A stretch of DNA of 64,000 bases from Enterococcus diestrammenae (GTDB taxonomy: Bacteria > Bacillota > Bacilli > Lactobacillales > Enterococcaceae), in NCBI RefSeq assembly GCF_009933255.1, contig NZ_MAEI01000014.1:12217-76216 (forward strand). The letters run 5' to 3'. The number at the start of each line of letters is the position of its first letter. The first letter of the stretch is position 1. A model generated the notes under the pieces. It saw only the letters and a list, made by a program, of their open reading frames with translations, did not search any database and was not told the DNA's origin. Both the position numbers and the translations under genes were made by a program. Positions 8,194-17,851 of this stretch are shown here, in pieces.

Positions 8194-9816
8194 TTGATCA
8201 CAGTCAGCGATGTCAGCTTACATTTTTCCGACCGCAAACTCTTTGATGATGTCAATATCAAATTTACCCCCGGCAACTGCTACGGCCTCATCGGCGCAAA
8301 CGGAGCCGGCAAATCCACCTTCCTAAAAGTCCTCTCGGGTGAAATCCAGCCATCTACCGGCTCGATCACCTTGGGACCAGATGAACGGATGGCTACTTTG
8401 AAACAGAATCACTTCGATTACGAAGACTATCCTGTCATCGAAACCGTCATCATGGGCCACAAGCGCCTTTATGATGTCATGAAAGAAAAAGATGCCATCT
8501 ATATGAAAGAAGACTTCTCCGACGAAGATGGGATTAAAGCTGCCGAATTAGAAGGTGAATTCGCCGAGTTAAACGGTTGGGAAGCCGAACCTGAAGCAGC
8601 AGTCTTATTGCAAGGATTGAATATCACGGAAGACTTGCACTACTTACCGATGAAAGAACTCACTGCCGGTCAAAAAGTCAAAGTTTTGCTAGCCCAAGCG
8701 CTCTTTGGCAAACCAGACGTCTTACTGTTGGATGAACCAACCAACGGCTTAGATATCCAATCCATCAACTGGCTAGAAGAATTCTTGATTACTTTTGAAA
8801 ATACCGTCATCGTCGTCTCCCATGACCGCCACTTCTTGAATAAAGTCTGCACCCACATGGCAGACTTGGACTTTGGCAAAATCAAACTCTATGTAGGGAA
8901 CTATGACTTCTGGTTGGAATCTTCTCAATTAGCTCAAAAATTACAATCCCAACAAAATGCCAAAAAAGAAGAGCAAATCAAAGAGTTACAAGATTTTATC
9001 GCTCGTTTCTCAGCCAATGCCTCCAAATCCAAGCAAGCCACTTCTCGGAAGAAAATGCTGGATAAGATTACCTTGGATGATATTCAACCCTCTTCTCGTC
9101 GCTATCCTTTTGTCGGCTTCAAGCCAGAACGGGAAATCGGCAACGACCTCTTACAAGTCGATGACGTCACTGTCACCATTGATGGTAAGAAAATCCTTGA
9201 TAAAATCAGCTTTACTTTAAACAAAGATGACAAAGTTGCCTTTATCGCCAACAACGACATCGTCACGACCACGTTATTTAAAGTCATCATGGGGGAAATC
9301 ACCCCTGATAGTGGGAGTATTCGTTGGGGGGTTACTACTAGCCAAGCCTATATGCCAAAAGATACGACAAAAGACTTTGCTAGCGACTTAACGATATTGG
9401 ATTGGTTACGGCAGTTTGCCTCCAAGGAAGAAGACGACAATACCTTCTTGCGGAGTTTCTTAGGACGGATGCTCTTTTCTGGGGATGAAGTTTTAAAACC
9501 TGTCAGCGTCCTTTCCGGTGGCGAAAAAGTTCGCTGCATGTTGTCTAAGATGATGCTTTCGAAAGCCAATGTCTTAGTTTTGGATGACCCTACCAATCAC
9601 CTAGACTTGGAATCCATCACTGCTTTGAATGATGGCTTGATGGCTTTCACTGGTTCGATGCTCTTTGCCAGCCATGACCATCAGTTTATTCAAACTTTGG
9701 CTAACCGCATCATCGCCGTCTCTGACAAAGGCGTGGTGGATCGGGCAGAAACGACCTATGATGAGTTCTTGGAAAACCAAGATGTGCAAAAACGGGTCAA
9801 CGAAATCTTTGCCTAA
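8194..9816 (+). CDS. ABC-F family ATPase (YbiT/YkpA type)
   Basis: A 540-residue cytosolic protein with two ABC domains and no membrane segments. The first Walker A is G-A-N-G-A-G-K-S-T near residue 34 with L-L-L-D-E-P-T-N-G-L-D near 182. The second half has an atypical P-loop (A-N-N-D-I-V-T-T-T near 350) but a normal L-S-G-G-E-K and L-V-L-D-D-P-T-N-H-L-D near 445-470. The first signature is L-T-A-G-Q rather than LSGGQ. The interdomain linker (about 245-300) is Lys/Gln-rich. ABC-F proteins act on ribosomes in translation or antibiotic protection. The match is closer to the housekeeping YbiT/YkpA group than to Lsa/Vga, so a resistance role is not claimed. The start is TTG with GAGGG 7 nt upstream. 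Confidence 0.88.
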   Translation: MITVSDVSLHFSDRKLFDDVNIKFTPGNCYGLIGANGAGKSTFLKVLSGEIQPSTGSITLGPDERMATLKQNHFDYEDYPVIETVIMGHKRLYDVMKEKDAIYMKEDFSDEDGIKAAELEGEFAELNGWEAEPEAAVLLQGLNITEDLHYLPMKELTAGQKVKVLLAQALFGKPDVLLLDEPTNGLDIQSINWLEEFLITFENTVIVVSHDRHFLNKVCTHMADLDFGKIKLYVGNYDFWLESSQLAQKLQSQQNAKKEEQIKELQDFIARFSANASKSKQATSRKKMLDKITLDDIQPSSRRYPFVGFKPEREIGNDLLQVDDVTVTIDGKKILDKISFTLNKDDKVAFIANNDIVTTTLFKVIMGEITPDSGSIRWGVTTSQAYMPKDTTKDFASDLTILDWLRQFASKEEDDNTFLRSFLGRMLFSGDEVLKPVSVLSGGEKVRCMLSKMMLSKANVLVLDDPTNHLDLESITALNDGLMAFTGSMLFASHDHQFIQTLANRIIAVSDKGVVDRAETTYDEFLENQDVQKRVNEIFA

Positions 9817-9920
9817 CTAAGAAAGACTGAATACGTTCCTTTCCTTCTCAAAAAACCAGTTGGACCGACGCATCCGACTTTTACTCATGAGTGTGGACCA
9901 GTTTCCAATGAATTCCGCAA

Positions 9921-9956
9921 GCTGGCTAGCTTTAATCTTTACGAAATCCAACTAGC
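9921..9956 (-). repeat. Dispersed intergenic repeat, copy A
   Basis: Read on the minus strand this imperfect palindrome starts GCTAGTTGG, contains AAAGA, and ends TAAAGCTAGC then AGC. The plus-strand sequence at 36798-36836 has the same blocks in the same order. It lies between the ABC-F stop and its terminator. Confidence 0.45.
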
Positions 9957-9996
9957 TACAGAAACTGAAACTGGTTTATAAAACCTAACCAATTGA

Positions 9997-10036
9997 AACA
10001 TCTCTTCTGCTTTTTTCGGCAGGAGGGATGTTTTTT
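9997..10036 (+). terminator. Terminator downstream of the ABC-F gene
   Basis: AACATCTCTTCTGC pairs with GCAGGAGGGATGTT (with G-U pairs) and is followed by a run of T. It lies about 180 nt after the ABC-F stop, so the transcript has a long 3' UTR. The rest of 9817-10147 contains no supported gene. Confidence 0.7.
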
Positions 10037-10103
10037 AGTAAAAGAATAGCCACCTCTCAGCTCTTGTGTTATAACAGAAACAAAGGAACTGAAAGCGATT
10101 TTG

Positions 10104-10120
10104 TTTGTGAAATTCACAAA
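10104..10120. promoter_or_regulatory. TTTGTGAA-TTCACAAA palindrome upstream of the DUF2264 gene
   Basis: TTTGTGAAATTCACAAA is a perfect palindrome with 8-bp arms and a single central base, 28 nt before the start codon. A further half-site TTTCACAAA follows at 10127-10135. A closely similar palindrome occurs at 16413-16430. It is probably an operator; the regulator is unknown. Confidence 0.5.
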
Positions 10121-10147
10121 GTCGTATTTCACAAAGGATGGTTACTC

Positions 10148-11313
10148 ATGACTACTCGTACTTTTTGGCTTGCCCAAATGGAAAAAATTGCGCGTCCCGT
10201 TTTAGAAGCCGCCGCCAGCAATCGGTTGCGTAAAGAGATGGCTCGCTACTCTAAAAATCCCAATACCGCACTGACAGCCTTGGGTCGTACCCTCGCCGGT
10301 CTTGCTCCTTGGCTAGAACTGGAGGCTGTTTTTGATGCTAAGGAAAGACAACTTCAAAAAGAATTTCGCCAACTCGCCCTTGCTAGTATTGCCCATGCCG
10401 TCGATCCTACCAATCCAGAAAAACTGGATTTTAGTGATGCAAATGGCACCGGAGAACAACCTTTAGTCGCTGCTGCCTTTTTAGCCCATGCTTTGATTCG
10501 TGCTCCGAAACAATTGATTAAGCAATTATCAGAAATAACTCGCCAACAGTTACTACATGAATTTCGCTGCTCTAGGGACCTCCTCCAGCATGACGACGAT
10601 AGCTGGGTTTTATTTGCGGCAATGGTGGAGGCCGCGTTGCATCAGCTAGGCGATCCTAATTGTGATTTGCTACGTATCAACGTATCAACCATGCTTTCTC
10701 ATTGCTAGATCAGTGGTATGTCGGGGATGGGATATATGGGGACGGGACCTCATTTGCAAATGATTATTACAATAGTTTCGTCATTCAACCGATGCTGGTG
10801 GACCTAGTCAAGCGTTATCCAGTGATTGCCACCAATCCCCAGCCACAGGATTTAACCTTTCCAACAAAAGTCATGGCCCGTGGGACTCGTTTTGCCCAAC
10901 TCCAAGAACTTTTGATCAACACAGATGGGACTTATCCCGTGTACGGCCGTTTAATGTGTTACCGTTTTGGCTGTTTTCAACACTTGGCCCAAGCCGCCTT
11001 ACAAGGCTTTTTGCCGGAAACCCTCAGTGGCGGACAAGTTCGTTCAGCCCTGACGGCCGTCATGAAGAAAGTCCTCTCGGCTCCGGATACTTTTGATAAA
11101 CATGGCTTTTTGACGGTTGGTGTCTATGGTTCACAACCTACCATGGGGGAACCAGAGATCAACGTTGGTAGTTGTTATCTCTGCTTAGGGGTCATGCTCC
11201 CATTAGGATTATCAGAAATTACCTCTTTCTGGGCAGATCCCGCTACAGATTGGACTGCTAAAAAAATCTGGAGTGGCCAACCCGTTCAGCGGGATCAGGC
11301 CTATCAGGAATAA
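10148..11313 (+). pseudogene. DUF2264 family gene, frameshifted by an 8-bp tandem duplication
   Basis: The first frame (10148-10708) gives a normal DUF2264 N-terminus (T-R-T-F-W-L-A-Q-M, G-R-T-L-A-G-L-A-P-W-L-E-L, Q-P-L-V-A-A-A-F-L-A-H-A-L-I-R-A-P) and then stops early. The second frame resumes with the family core D-Q-W-Y-V-G-D-G-I-Y-G-D-G and continues to 11313. The break coincides with ACGTATCA repeated exactly in tandem (10672-10687). Removing one copy restores a single frame of 385 residues reading D-L-L-R-I-N-H-A-F-S-L-L-D-Q-W, a normal family length. DUF2264 proteins are (alpha/alpha)6-barrel-like and often associated with polysaccharide use. The inactivation could be recent, reversible, or a sequencing error. 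Confidence 0.85.
10672..10687 (+). repeat. Exact 8-bp tandem duplication causing the DUF2264 frameshift
   Basis: ACGTATCA occurs twice back to back. One copy fits the family reading frame; the second shifts it by +2 and leads to a TAG 17 nt after the repeat. Slippage across such a repeat could restore the frame. Confidence 0.85.
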
Positions 11314-11381
11314 CTAACTCGATTAGAAAGATTGAACATACTCAAAATGAGGTCAAAAGCAGCTAAATCATGAAACATAAG

Positions 11382-11431
11382 AAAACCCGTGAAAGGCCAC
11401 TACCGATGGTGGTAGTCTTTCACGGGTTTTT
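11382..11431. terminator. Bidirectional terminator between DUF2264 gene and degV-type gene
   Basis: AAAACCCGTGAAAG pairs with CTTTCACGGGTTTT, and an inner ACTACC/GGTAGT stem extends it. U-runs exist on both strands. It suits the convergent genes. Confidence 0.9.
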
Positions 11432-11446
11432 CATTTCAGCTAACTC

Positions 11447-12316
11447 TTAGTCCACTCGTTCTTTCCCAAACGTAAAGATAGCGATACAGCCTAAACCAGT
11501 ATGGCTGGCAATCGTTGGCCCGAGAGGATAGATAGCACTATCAGTGACGTCGATTTTTTCCTTCAACATCTCTAGTACTTTCTCCGCCGCTGCCAAATCT
11601 TCTGAATGGGCAACAAAGACGAGTTGATCCTCAGTCGAAGTCAAGTTCTCCATGGTTTCATCGACAATTTTTTGCAGGGCTTTGTTGCGCCCGCGAACTT
11701 TGCCGACATTTTGCAAACTCCCTTTGGCATCGACATGGATAATCGGCTTGATATTCAACAAACCTCCCATCGCTGCTTGAGAGCGGGACAAACGCCCGCC
11801 ACGATAAAGGTGGCTTAAGTCATCTACCGTTACCCAAGATTGGACTTTTAGACGGTGATCTTCTACCCATTTACGCACCGTTGGCAAATCATCCCCAGCA
11901 GCTTGGCGTTTAGCCGCACCGTAGACCAAGACACCCTCACCTAGACTGGCATTTAGCGTATCCACCACTTCAATCTGCGCATTGGGATAATCTTCTTGTA
12001 AAATCGCCACTGCTTGCAAGGCACTGTTATAGGAGCCGCTCATCCCCGACGTAAAGCAGAGATACAAAACCGACTCTTGCTTTTCACAATAAGGTTTAAA
12101 AAATTCGACATACCGTCCCACATTGATTTGCGAAGTCGTGGGTTGTTTTTTATCTCGCAAACTTTGAATAAAGGCACCATAGTCAAAACTCTTGCCCAAA
12201 TCATCAAAATACTCCTTGCCATCCATCTCCACAATCATGGGGATAAACGCAACCTGGTATTCCTCCAACACTTGATAAGGCAAATCACAACATGAATCCG
12301 TCACGATTTGAAACAT
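11447..12316 (-). CDS. DegV family protein (fatty-acid-binding FakB type)
   Basis: A 289-residue EDD-fold protein. It opens with I-V-T-D-S-C-C-D-L-P (residues 4-13). T-S-Q-I-N-V-G-R-Y near 61 and F-T-S-G-M-S-G-S-Y-N-S-A near 89 correspond to the lipid head-group contacts of DegV/FakB proteins. H-L-Y-R-G-G-R-L-S-R near 170 is the conserved arginine loop. FakB proteins carry an acyl chain while the kinase FakA phosphorylates it for phospholipid synthesis. FakA is not in the window. AAGGAGGTTGAAGG upstream supports the start. Which fatty acid it prefers cannot be told. Confidence 0.9.
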   Translation of the reverse strand: MFQIVTDSCCDLPYQVLEEYQVAFIPMIVEMDGKEYFDDLGKSFDYGAFIQSLRDKKQPTTSQINVGRYVEFFKPYCEKQESVLYLCFTSGMSGSYNSALQAVAILQEDYPNAQIEVVDTLNASLGEGVLVYGAAKRQAAGDDLPTVRKWVEDHRLKVQSWVTVDDLSHLYRGGRLSRSQAAMGGLLNIKPIIHVDAKGSLQNVGKVRGRNKALQKIVDETMENLTSTEDQLVFVAHSEDLAAAEKVLEMLKEKIDVTDSAIYPLGPTIASHTGLGCIAIFTFGKERVD

Positions 12317-12460
12317 CCTTCAACCTCCTTATACCTACGTCGCCTTTGAAACTCAAGGGTAAGTCCCATTGCTCATACCCTTTGCTACAAAAAGCCAACG
12401 CCTTTGTTTTCTTTCATCGCTTAGAGTTTATCACAAACCCACTATTAAAACGATAATTCG

Positions 12461-13630
12461 CTATGCTTTCTTGGCTTTTTCTTGTAATTTTTGGATAGCT
12501 GGTGTCAATTCTGCTACAACTTCTGGGGCTTCCTCGATCCTTTGCAACTCCTGTAGTCGCTCAAGCCAGACAGCCGCCTCTTTGCCTGCCAAACGACTGA
12601 TACTCCAGATTGCTGTACCGCGAATAACCGGTCGTGGATCCTGTTGAGCCAATTCCCACAATAGCGGCAATGCTCCTTTGTCACCACCATTCGCCAAGGC
12701 AATGATGGCATTACGTTGAAGCGGCTTTTTCCCTCGCCAAGCCCCCGCCAGATGCCCAAATTGATCGTTAAACTCTCGATTACTTAGGCGTAACAGCGGG
12801 CGCAGTTTCGGATACACTTCATCGACGGTCGGCTCCATTTCCTTATGAAAATGGAAGTCTTTTCCTTGATTATACGGGCAAACAAGTTGGCAAATATCAC
12901 AACCATAGATGACGTTGCGAATCTTCTTGCGGTATTCCTCAGGCATCATATCCTTCGTCTGAGTCTGATATGAAAGACAACGTTTGGCGTTCATACTACC
13001 GTCGCCTAACAGGGCTTGGGTGGGACAAGCTTTGATGCAGCGCGTACAGTCGCCACAGCCAAATGTCACCGGTTGGTCCGGCTCAAAAGCAATATTCGTA
13101 ACAATTTCTCCCAGATAAACAAACGAACCATATTCTTCCGTAATCAATAATCCATTCCGCCCGATAAAGCCCAGACCAGCTCGCTGCGCCACCGCCACGT
13201 CCACTAGCTCCCCGGTATCTACTTGGGGTGCAAAACGCCATTCTGTGGCTCCTGGAAGTTCGGCCGCCCGCTCTTTAATAAAAGCAATCAACGCCTGCAA
13301 CCGCTCCTCCAAAATAAAATGATAATCCTGCCCCCATGACGCCCGGGCAAACATTCCCCGTTTCTCATCTTTCGGAACTTCTTCATGGATTTTCGTCGGA
13401 TAAGCCAACGCAATAGCAATAATCGACTGTGGGCCTTCAAAGGTCAGTTCCGGATAGATTCGCTCGGGTATATTCTGATGTTCAAACCCCGAATTATAAC
13501 CCCGCTCTCGTTGCTGGTGCAAGGGTTCTTCTAACTCGACAAAGGGTGCTGCCGAGGCAAAGCCAATTTTATCAATACCCAGACGCTGGCTTTCGGCGAT
13601 AATAGCTTGTTTGAGGGATTGTAAAGGCAT
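12461..13630 (-). CDS. queG: Epoxyqueuosine reductase
   Basis: Cobalamin-dependent iron-sulfur enzyme converting epoxyqueuosine to queuosine in tRNA wobble positions. The 389-residue product has an N-terminal DUF1730 domain, a ferredoxin-like module with [12 protein letters not shown] near residues 191-202 and the second cluster C-D-I-C-Q-L-V-C-P near 241-249, then C-terminal HEAT-type helices (about 300-380). The start at 13630 has ATAGGAGGAACCCTC upstream; the longer frame to 13732 has no such signal. It is a single gene here, with no other que genes adjacent. Confidence 0.93.
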   Translation of the reverse strand: MPLQSLKQAIIAESQRLGIDKIGFASAAPFVELEEPLHQQRERGYNSGFEHQNIPERIYPELTFEGPQSIIAIALAYPTKIHEEVPKDEKRGMFARASWGQDYHFILEERLQALIAFIKERAAELPGATEWRFAPQVDTGELVDVAVAQRAGLGFIGRNGLLITEEYGSFVYLGEIVTNIAFEPDQPVTFGCGDCTRCIKACPTQALLGDGSMNAKRCLSYQTQTKDMMPEEYRKKIRNVIYGCDICQLVCPYNQGKDFHFHKEMEPTVDEVYPKLRPLLRLSNREFNDQFGHLAGAWRGKKPLQRNAIIALANGGDKGALPLLWELAQQDPRPVIRGTAIWSISRLAGKEAAVWLERLQELQRIEEAPEVVAELTPAIQKLQEKAKKA

Positions 13631-13746
13631 GAGGGTTCCTCCTATAAGTTGCTTTTCATGATTTTCATTCACCTTATTGTACGAACTACAAACAAGGAGT
13701 GCAAGAAACAACGATACAGATTTGGCTGACAAAACTATTTTTGCTC

Positions 13747-13789
13747 AAAAAAAGCCCCGTGGATGAGAGATACCTCTCCTCCACAGAGC
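13747..13789 (-). terminator. Terminator after purA
   Basis: On the minus strand GCTCTGTGGAGGAGAG pairs with CTCTCATCCACGGGGC (minor mismatches) and is followed by TTTTTTT, about 20 nt after the purA stop. Confidence 0.85.
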
Positions 13790-13810
13790 CAACTAGAGCC
13801 ATGAGATAGT

Positions 13811-15103
13811 TTAAATTTGTGCCCAAACACTTTCCAAAATGTTCGTTTGTGTCCGGTCAGGTCCCACAGAGAAAGTCGAAATCCGCACACCTACAAGTTC
13901 TGATACACGGCGGACATAGTTGCGGGCATTTTCTGGCAAATCAGCCAAGGTCTTGCAGCCAGTGATATCTTCAGACCAGCCTGGCAATTCTTCATAGACT
14001 GGCTTGCAACGATTGAGTTCCTTCAAGCTAGCTGGGTAATGATAAATCAACTCACCATCCAATTCATAAGCCGTACAGATTTTCACAGTTTCCAAACCGC
14101 TTAAGACATCGATGGAGTTCAAGCAAAGATTGGTAATCCCAGAAACTCGTTTAGAATGCCGCATCACGACGGTGTCAAACCAGCCCACGCGACGGGGACG
14201 CCCCGTTGTCGTGCCGTATTCCCGGCCGACTTCGCGAATTTGATGGCCAACTTCGTCAAACAACTCAGTAGGAAAAGGGCCATCTCCCACACGAGAAGTG
14301 TAAGCTTTGCAGACACCTACGACTTTGTTGATCTTCGAAGGTCCCACACCAGAGCCGATAGTCACACCACCAGCGACGGGATTGGAGGAAGTCACAAATG
14401 GATAAGTTCCTTGGTCGATATCCAACATCACCCCTTGAGCCCCTTCAAACAAGACCCGTTTGCCAGCATCTAAAGCATCGTTTAAAATCACAGAAGTATC
14501 TGTGACATATTGCTTAATTTGTTGCCCATATTGATAGTATTCTTCAAAAATATCCTCAAAGTCTAGGGCAGTATCATCAAACATTTTCACGAATTGACGG
14601 TTTTTTTCTTCTAAGTTGATCTTCAGACGTTCTTCAAAGATTTCTTTGTCCAAAAGATCCGCAATCCGGATACCGACCCGCGCCGCTTTATCCATGTAAG
14701 CTGGGCCGATTCCTTTGATGGTCGTCCCGATTTTGTTGTCGCCTTTTGCATCTTCTTGCAGTTGGTCCAGTTTGATATGATAAGGCAAAATCACGTGGGC
14801 ACGATCAGAGATTCGCAGATTATCGGTATTGACATTGTGTTCTTTCAAATAAGCCAGTTCTTGTACCAGTGATTTCGGATTAACAACCACGCCATTGCCG
14901 ATGACACTGATTTTTTCTTTATAGAAAATCCCCGATGGAATCAAATGTAATTTGTAAGTCACGCCGTCAAATTTAATGGTATGACCAGCATTGTCCCCAC
15001 CTTGATAACGAGCAATGACTTCAGCATTTTCACTTAAAAAGTCAGTGATTTTTCCTTTGCCTTCATCGCCCCATTGTGTTCCAACAACTACTACCGATGA
15101 CAT
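13811..15103 (-). CDS. purA: Adenylosuccinate synthetase
   Basis: Joins IMP and aspartate using GTP, the first committed step to AMP. The 430-residue protein is full length. It has W-G-D-E-G-K-G-K (residues 11-18), G-D-N-A-G-H-T near 36-42, [11 protein letters not shown] near 126-136, [10 protein letters not shown] near 219-228, and the [10 protein letters not shown] loop near 299-308. AATGAGGTGCTGAT precedes the start. It is monocistronic. GuaB, on the guanine branch from IMP, is encoded at 56 kb in the same window. Confidence 0.97.
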   Translation of the reverse strand: MSSVVVVGTQWGDEGKGKITDFLSENAEVIARYQGGDNAGHTIKFDGVTYKLHLIPSGIFYKEKISVIGNGVVVNPKSLVQELAYLKEHNVNTDNLRISDRAHVILPYHIKLDQLQEDAKGDNKIGTTIKGIGPAYMDKAARVGIRIADLLDKEIFEERLKINLEEKNRQFVKMFDDTALDFEDIFEEYYQYGQQIKQYVTDTSVILNDALDAGKRVLFEGAQGVMLDIDQGTYPFVTSSNPVAGGVTIGSGVGPSKINKVVGVCKAYTSRVGDGPFPTELFDEVGHQIREVGREYGTTTGRPRRVGWFDTVVMRHSKRVSGITNLCLNSIDVLSGLETVKICTAYELDGELIYHYPASLKELNRCKPVYEELPGWSEDITGCKTLADLPENARNYVRRVSELVGVRISTFSVGPDRTQTNILESVWAQI

Positions 15104-15223
15104 ATCAGCACCTCATTTACTTTTATTAAATCCAGAACTATTGTACCAGTTTGACCCCTTTGATTCAATGAATTATCGAATAATTAAATGATTATATAGC
15201 TAATAAATAGCAAAACACGAACA

Positions 15224-16345
15224 TTAATCAATTGTTACGACTTTTGCTATTTTTTGTAAGTATTCATTCACCACAAAATCCGTCAAACCACCATAGGTCG
15301 CCACACCAGCAGTCTGGCCATGAGCCTTTAAGTAATTATCGTTGACTTGATCTTGCCACTGGGCTACCCGACCATCATACTGCTGCCAAAATAGCGTGTC
15401 AGCTTGCAAGTCTACCTCGACAGAATCAGCCAAGCGCCCCCGCTCCAGTTGATAAGCCGCAGCATCCTGTTGCCGCAAGCGATTCATAGCATATTGCCAA
15501 GCATTTAAGGTCCCGCTGTAAACAAATTCCGCATCCTTTGATTCTCGGCAAGCGAGATAAGCAATAAAATTCGCCTCATCTTCTGACATGAACCCTTGGA
15601 AATGGGCCAGCTCATGACAGGCAGTGAAGGGTAAATTAAATGCAGTCATGGCCTGATTGACGTTGGCTTCCACTGTAAAGGGGCTATAAATTCCCGTCAA
15701 CTGTTGATAAGATAACAATCCTGGCCACAATAACGACTTCACTGGTGGATAATCACCTGCCAAGCTTGGATATTCTTCTCCAGCTGCAGCCATGACTTCG
15801 GAAGCTTTTGTTCGATAATCATCAGTTAACACCATCTGGCCATCAGCAGCGCGAGAAACCTTGTCTGTTGCTTGATTGACTTGATCTGTCAACCAGTGAC
15901 AAGTCGCCGCTAGCTCTGTCACAGTATAGTTTTTTTGTGGCATTCTCGCTAGCTTAACAAAAGAACTCCGTTGGTAATTAAGCCCACATCCCAACGTGTA
16001 CAATAACAACAAAATACTCCCCGTCAAAAACCATCGGGAAGCCCAACGGAGAAACAGACCCGATTGGTGCTGCTTCCAACGACCATAGACCGCCCTCACC
16101 AAGCTCACCACCAACAGTATCAAGATGAGATACAGACACAGCTCTGCGATAGAAAACGGCAACCAACCGGTAAACAGCATGACGAACCTTCGAAAAAATG
16201 GATACACAGTCGTGGCATACCATTCCCCACTGCCGGCTACGTGCCGTGACCAACCTATCAGTCCGCTACTCAGCAAAAGGAAGATGGTCCCCACAAGCCA
16301 GTATGACCAATTTTTTTTGCGGTTGTTGGCTTTCTTTTTTACCAT
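15224..16345 (-). CDS. DUF3810 family membrane metalloprotease-like protein
   Basis: A 373-residue protein with three N-terminal hydrophobic segments (about 12-33, 50-78 and 95-118) and a large extracytoplasmic C-terminal domain. H-E-L-A-H-F-Q-G near residue 240 is a zincin HExxH motif. The downstream M-S-E-D-E-A-N-F-I-A-Y-L-A-C supplies a possible third ligand Glu, the DUF3810 pattern. The family has no assigned substrate. The start at 16345 has TTGAGGAGGTTAGC upstream. It follows dnaB but is separated by a terminator and a palindrome. Confidence 0.8.
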   Translation of the reverse strand: MVKKKANNRKKNWSYWLVGTIFLLLSSGLIGWSRHVAGSGEWYATTVYPFFRRFVMLFTGWLPFSIAELCLYLILILLVVSLVRAVYGRWKQHQSGLFLRWASRWFLTGSILLLLYTLGCGLNYQRSSFVKLARMPQKNYTVTELAATCHWLTDQVNQATDKVSRAADGQMVLTDDYRTKASEVMAAAGEEYPSLAGDYPPVKSLLWPGLLSYQQLTGIYSPFTVEANVNQAMTAFNLPFTACHELAHFQGFMSEDEANFIAYLACRESKDAEFVYSGTLNAWQYAMNRLRQQDAAAYQLERGRLADSVEVDLQADTLFWQQYDGRVAQWQDQVNDNYLKAHGQTAGVATYGGLTDFVVNEYLQKIAKVVTID

Positions 16346-16361
16346 GCTAACCTCCTCAATC

Positions 16362-16402
16362 AAAAAAGGAGAAACCACCGATCTTGAGCATTTTCGGTGG
16401 CC
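16362..16402 (-). terminator. Terminator between dnaB and the DUF3810 gene
   Basis: On the minus strand CCACCGA and TCGGTGG pair around a 12-nt loop, then TTTCTCCTTTTTTG. It ends about 17 nt before the DUF3810 start codon, so it may also attenuate that gene. Confidence 0.6.
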
Positions 16403-16412
16403 TCTCTCTTAC

Positions 16413-16430
16413 TTTGTGAAATTTCACAAA
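16413..16430. promoter_or_regulatory. TTTGTGAA-AT-TTCACAAA palindrome
   Basis: A perfect palindrome with 8-bp arms and a 2-nt centre, between dnaB and the DUF3810 gene. It shares both arms with the site at 10104-10120. It is shorter than the Rex consensus (4-nt centre), so Rex is not assigned. Confidence 0.45.
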
Positions 16431-16465
16431 CTCAAACATTCTTATTTCCTCAAGAACAAACATCG

Positions 16466-17851
16466 TTAACCAAACTGCGGCACTTCATCATCCCGCATAG
16501 AAATCGAAGTAAATTTATTGTATTCCTTGATAAACATCAATTCTACCGTACCACGAGCACCACTCCGGTTTTTTTCAATGATGACTTCAATGATATTTTC
16601 CCGGGTAGGGTCCACGGGTGCTTCATCAGGATCATCGGTTTCCCGTTGGTAGTAGTCATCTCGGTATAAGAAAGCCACGATATCAGCATCTTGTTCAATA
16701 GAGCCGGATTCGCGGATATCACTCATTACTGGTCGTTTATCTTGTCGTTGTTCCACTCCACGGGATAACTGAGACAAAGCGATTACCGGGACTTTCAACT
16801 CTTTGGCGAGCTTTTTTAATTGCCGTGAGATTTCTGAGACTTCTTGTTGGCGATTTTCTCGTCCAGTCCCTTCAATCAACTGCAAATAATCGATCATAAT
16901 CAAGCCAAGGTTGCGTTTTTCCTGAGCCAGCCGACGACATTGGGCTCGAATCTCGGAAACTTTAACTCCCGGCGTATCATTGATATAGATGCTGGCTTTC
17001 GACAAGCTACCCATGGCAATCACGAGGTTACTCCACTCTTCGTCGGTAAGTTGCCCTGTCTTCAAGTTGCTGGCATCAATCAATCCTTCCGCACACAGCA
17101 TCCGCTTCACCAATGATTCCGAATCCATTTCCAGACTGAAAATCGCTACTGAAGAATCCGTCTTCGTACCAATATTTTGGGCAATATTTAAGGCAAAAGC
17201 GGTCTTCCCCACTGCTGGACGGGCCGCTAAAATAATCAATTCCCCAGCTTGTAACCCCGCTGTCATCTTATCCAAGGCTGGATAGCCGGTTGGAATGCCG
17301 GTGATGGTTTCATCGGATTGTGCCAAAAGATCAATATTCTTAAACGTTTGTTGCAACACGTCTTCAATTGCCTGAAAGCCACCAGTATTACGGTTTTCCG
17401 AGACTTCCAAGATCGTCCGCTCCGCATTTTCAACAATGGAAGAGACATCTTCTTCTTGTTGAAAACCACTGGTCACGATTTGATTGGCTGCATGAATCAA
17501 GGCTCGTAAAACGGATTTATCTTTGACAATCTTGGCGTAAAAAGACAAGCTACCAGCATAAGGGGTAATCTGGCTCAATTCCACCAAATAACTAATCCCA
17601 CCGATGTCTTCCAGTGCGTGATTGGTCTCTAGCTCTGCCTTCAAGGTGACCACATCAATGGCTTCACCACGGTCAAATAACGCCACCATCGCCGAAAAAA
17701 TCAGCTGATGCCGCCGTTGGTAAAAATCCGGTGCTTCAAGGACTTCCATCGCATTATTGATTTCCTCAGGATCAAGGAAAATCGCCCCTAATACCGCTTG
17801 TTCCGCTTGAATATCCTGCGGTGGCATGCGATCTTGCCAAACTTCATCCAT
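16466..17851 (-). CDS. dnaB: Replicative DNA helicase
   Basis: Hexameric 5'-3' helicase of the replication fork (called dnaC in Bacillus). The 461-residue protein has the DnaB N-terminal domain (about 10-110), a linker and the RecA-like C-terminal domain with Walker A A-R-P-A-V-G-K-T-A-F near 207-216, L-I-M-I-D-Y-L-Q-L-I near 318 and the S-D-I-R-E-S-G-S-I-E-Q-D-A-D block near 380. AGGAGG is 8 nt from the ATG at 17851 but only 2 nt from an upstream ATG, so 17851 is chosen. The rplI-gdpP genes lie just upstream on the same strand, as in other Firmicutes. Confidence 0.96.
   Translation of the reverse strand: MDEVWQDRMPPQDIQAEQAVLGAIFLDPEEINNAMEVLEAPDFYQRRHQLIFSAMVALFDRGEAIDVVTLKAELETNHALEDIGGISYLVELSQITPYAGSLSFYAKIVKDKSVLRALIHAANQIVTSGFQQEEDVSSIVENAERTILEVSENRNTGGFQAIEDVLQQTFKNIDLLAQSDETITGIPTGYPALDKMTAGLQAGELIILAARPAVGKTAFALNIAQNIGTKTDSSVAIFSLEMDSESLVKRMLCAEGLIDASNLKTGQLTDEEWSNLVIAMGSLSKASIYINDTPGVKVSEIRAQCRRLAQEKRNLGLIMIDYLQLIEGTGRENRQQEVSEISRQLKKLAKELKVPVIALSQLSRGVEQRQDKRPVMSDIRESGSIEQDADIVAFLYRDDYYQRETDDPDEAPVDPTRENIIEVIIEKNRSGARGTVELMFIKEYNKFTSISMRDDEVPQFG

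Noticed and set aside
8194..9816. Lsa/Vga-type antibiotic-resistance ABC-F
   Set aside because: Length, linker and motifs are nearer YbiT/YkpA housekeeping ABC-F proteins; resistance cannot be inferred from sequence alone.
10104..10120. Rex (redox) operator
   Set aside because: Half-sites match, but the centre is 1 nt here and 2 nt at 16413, against 4 nt in the Rex consensus.
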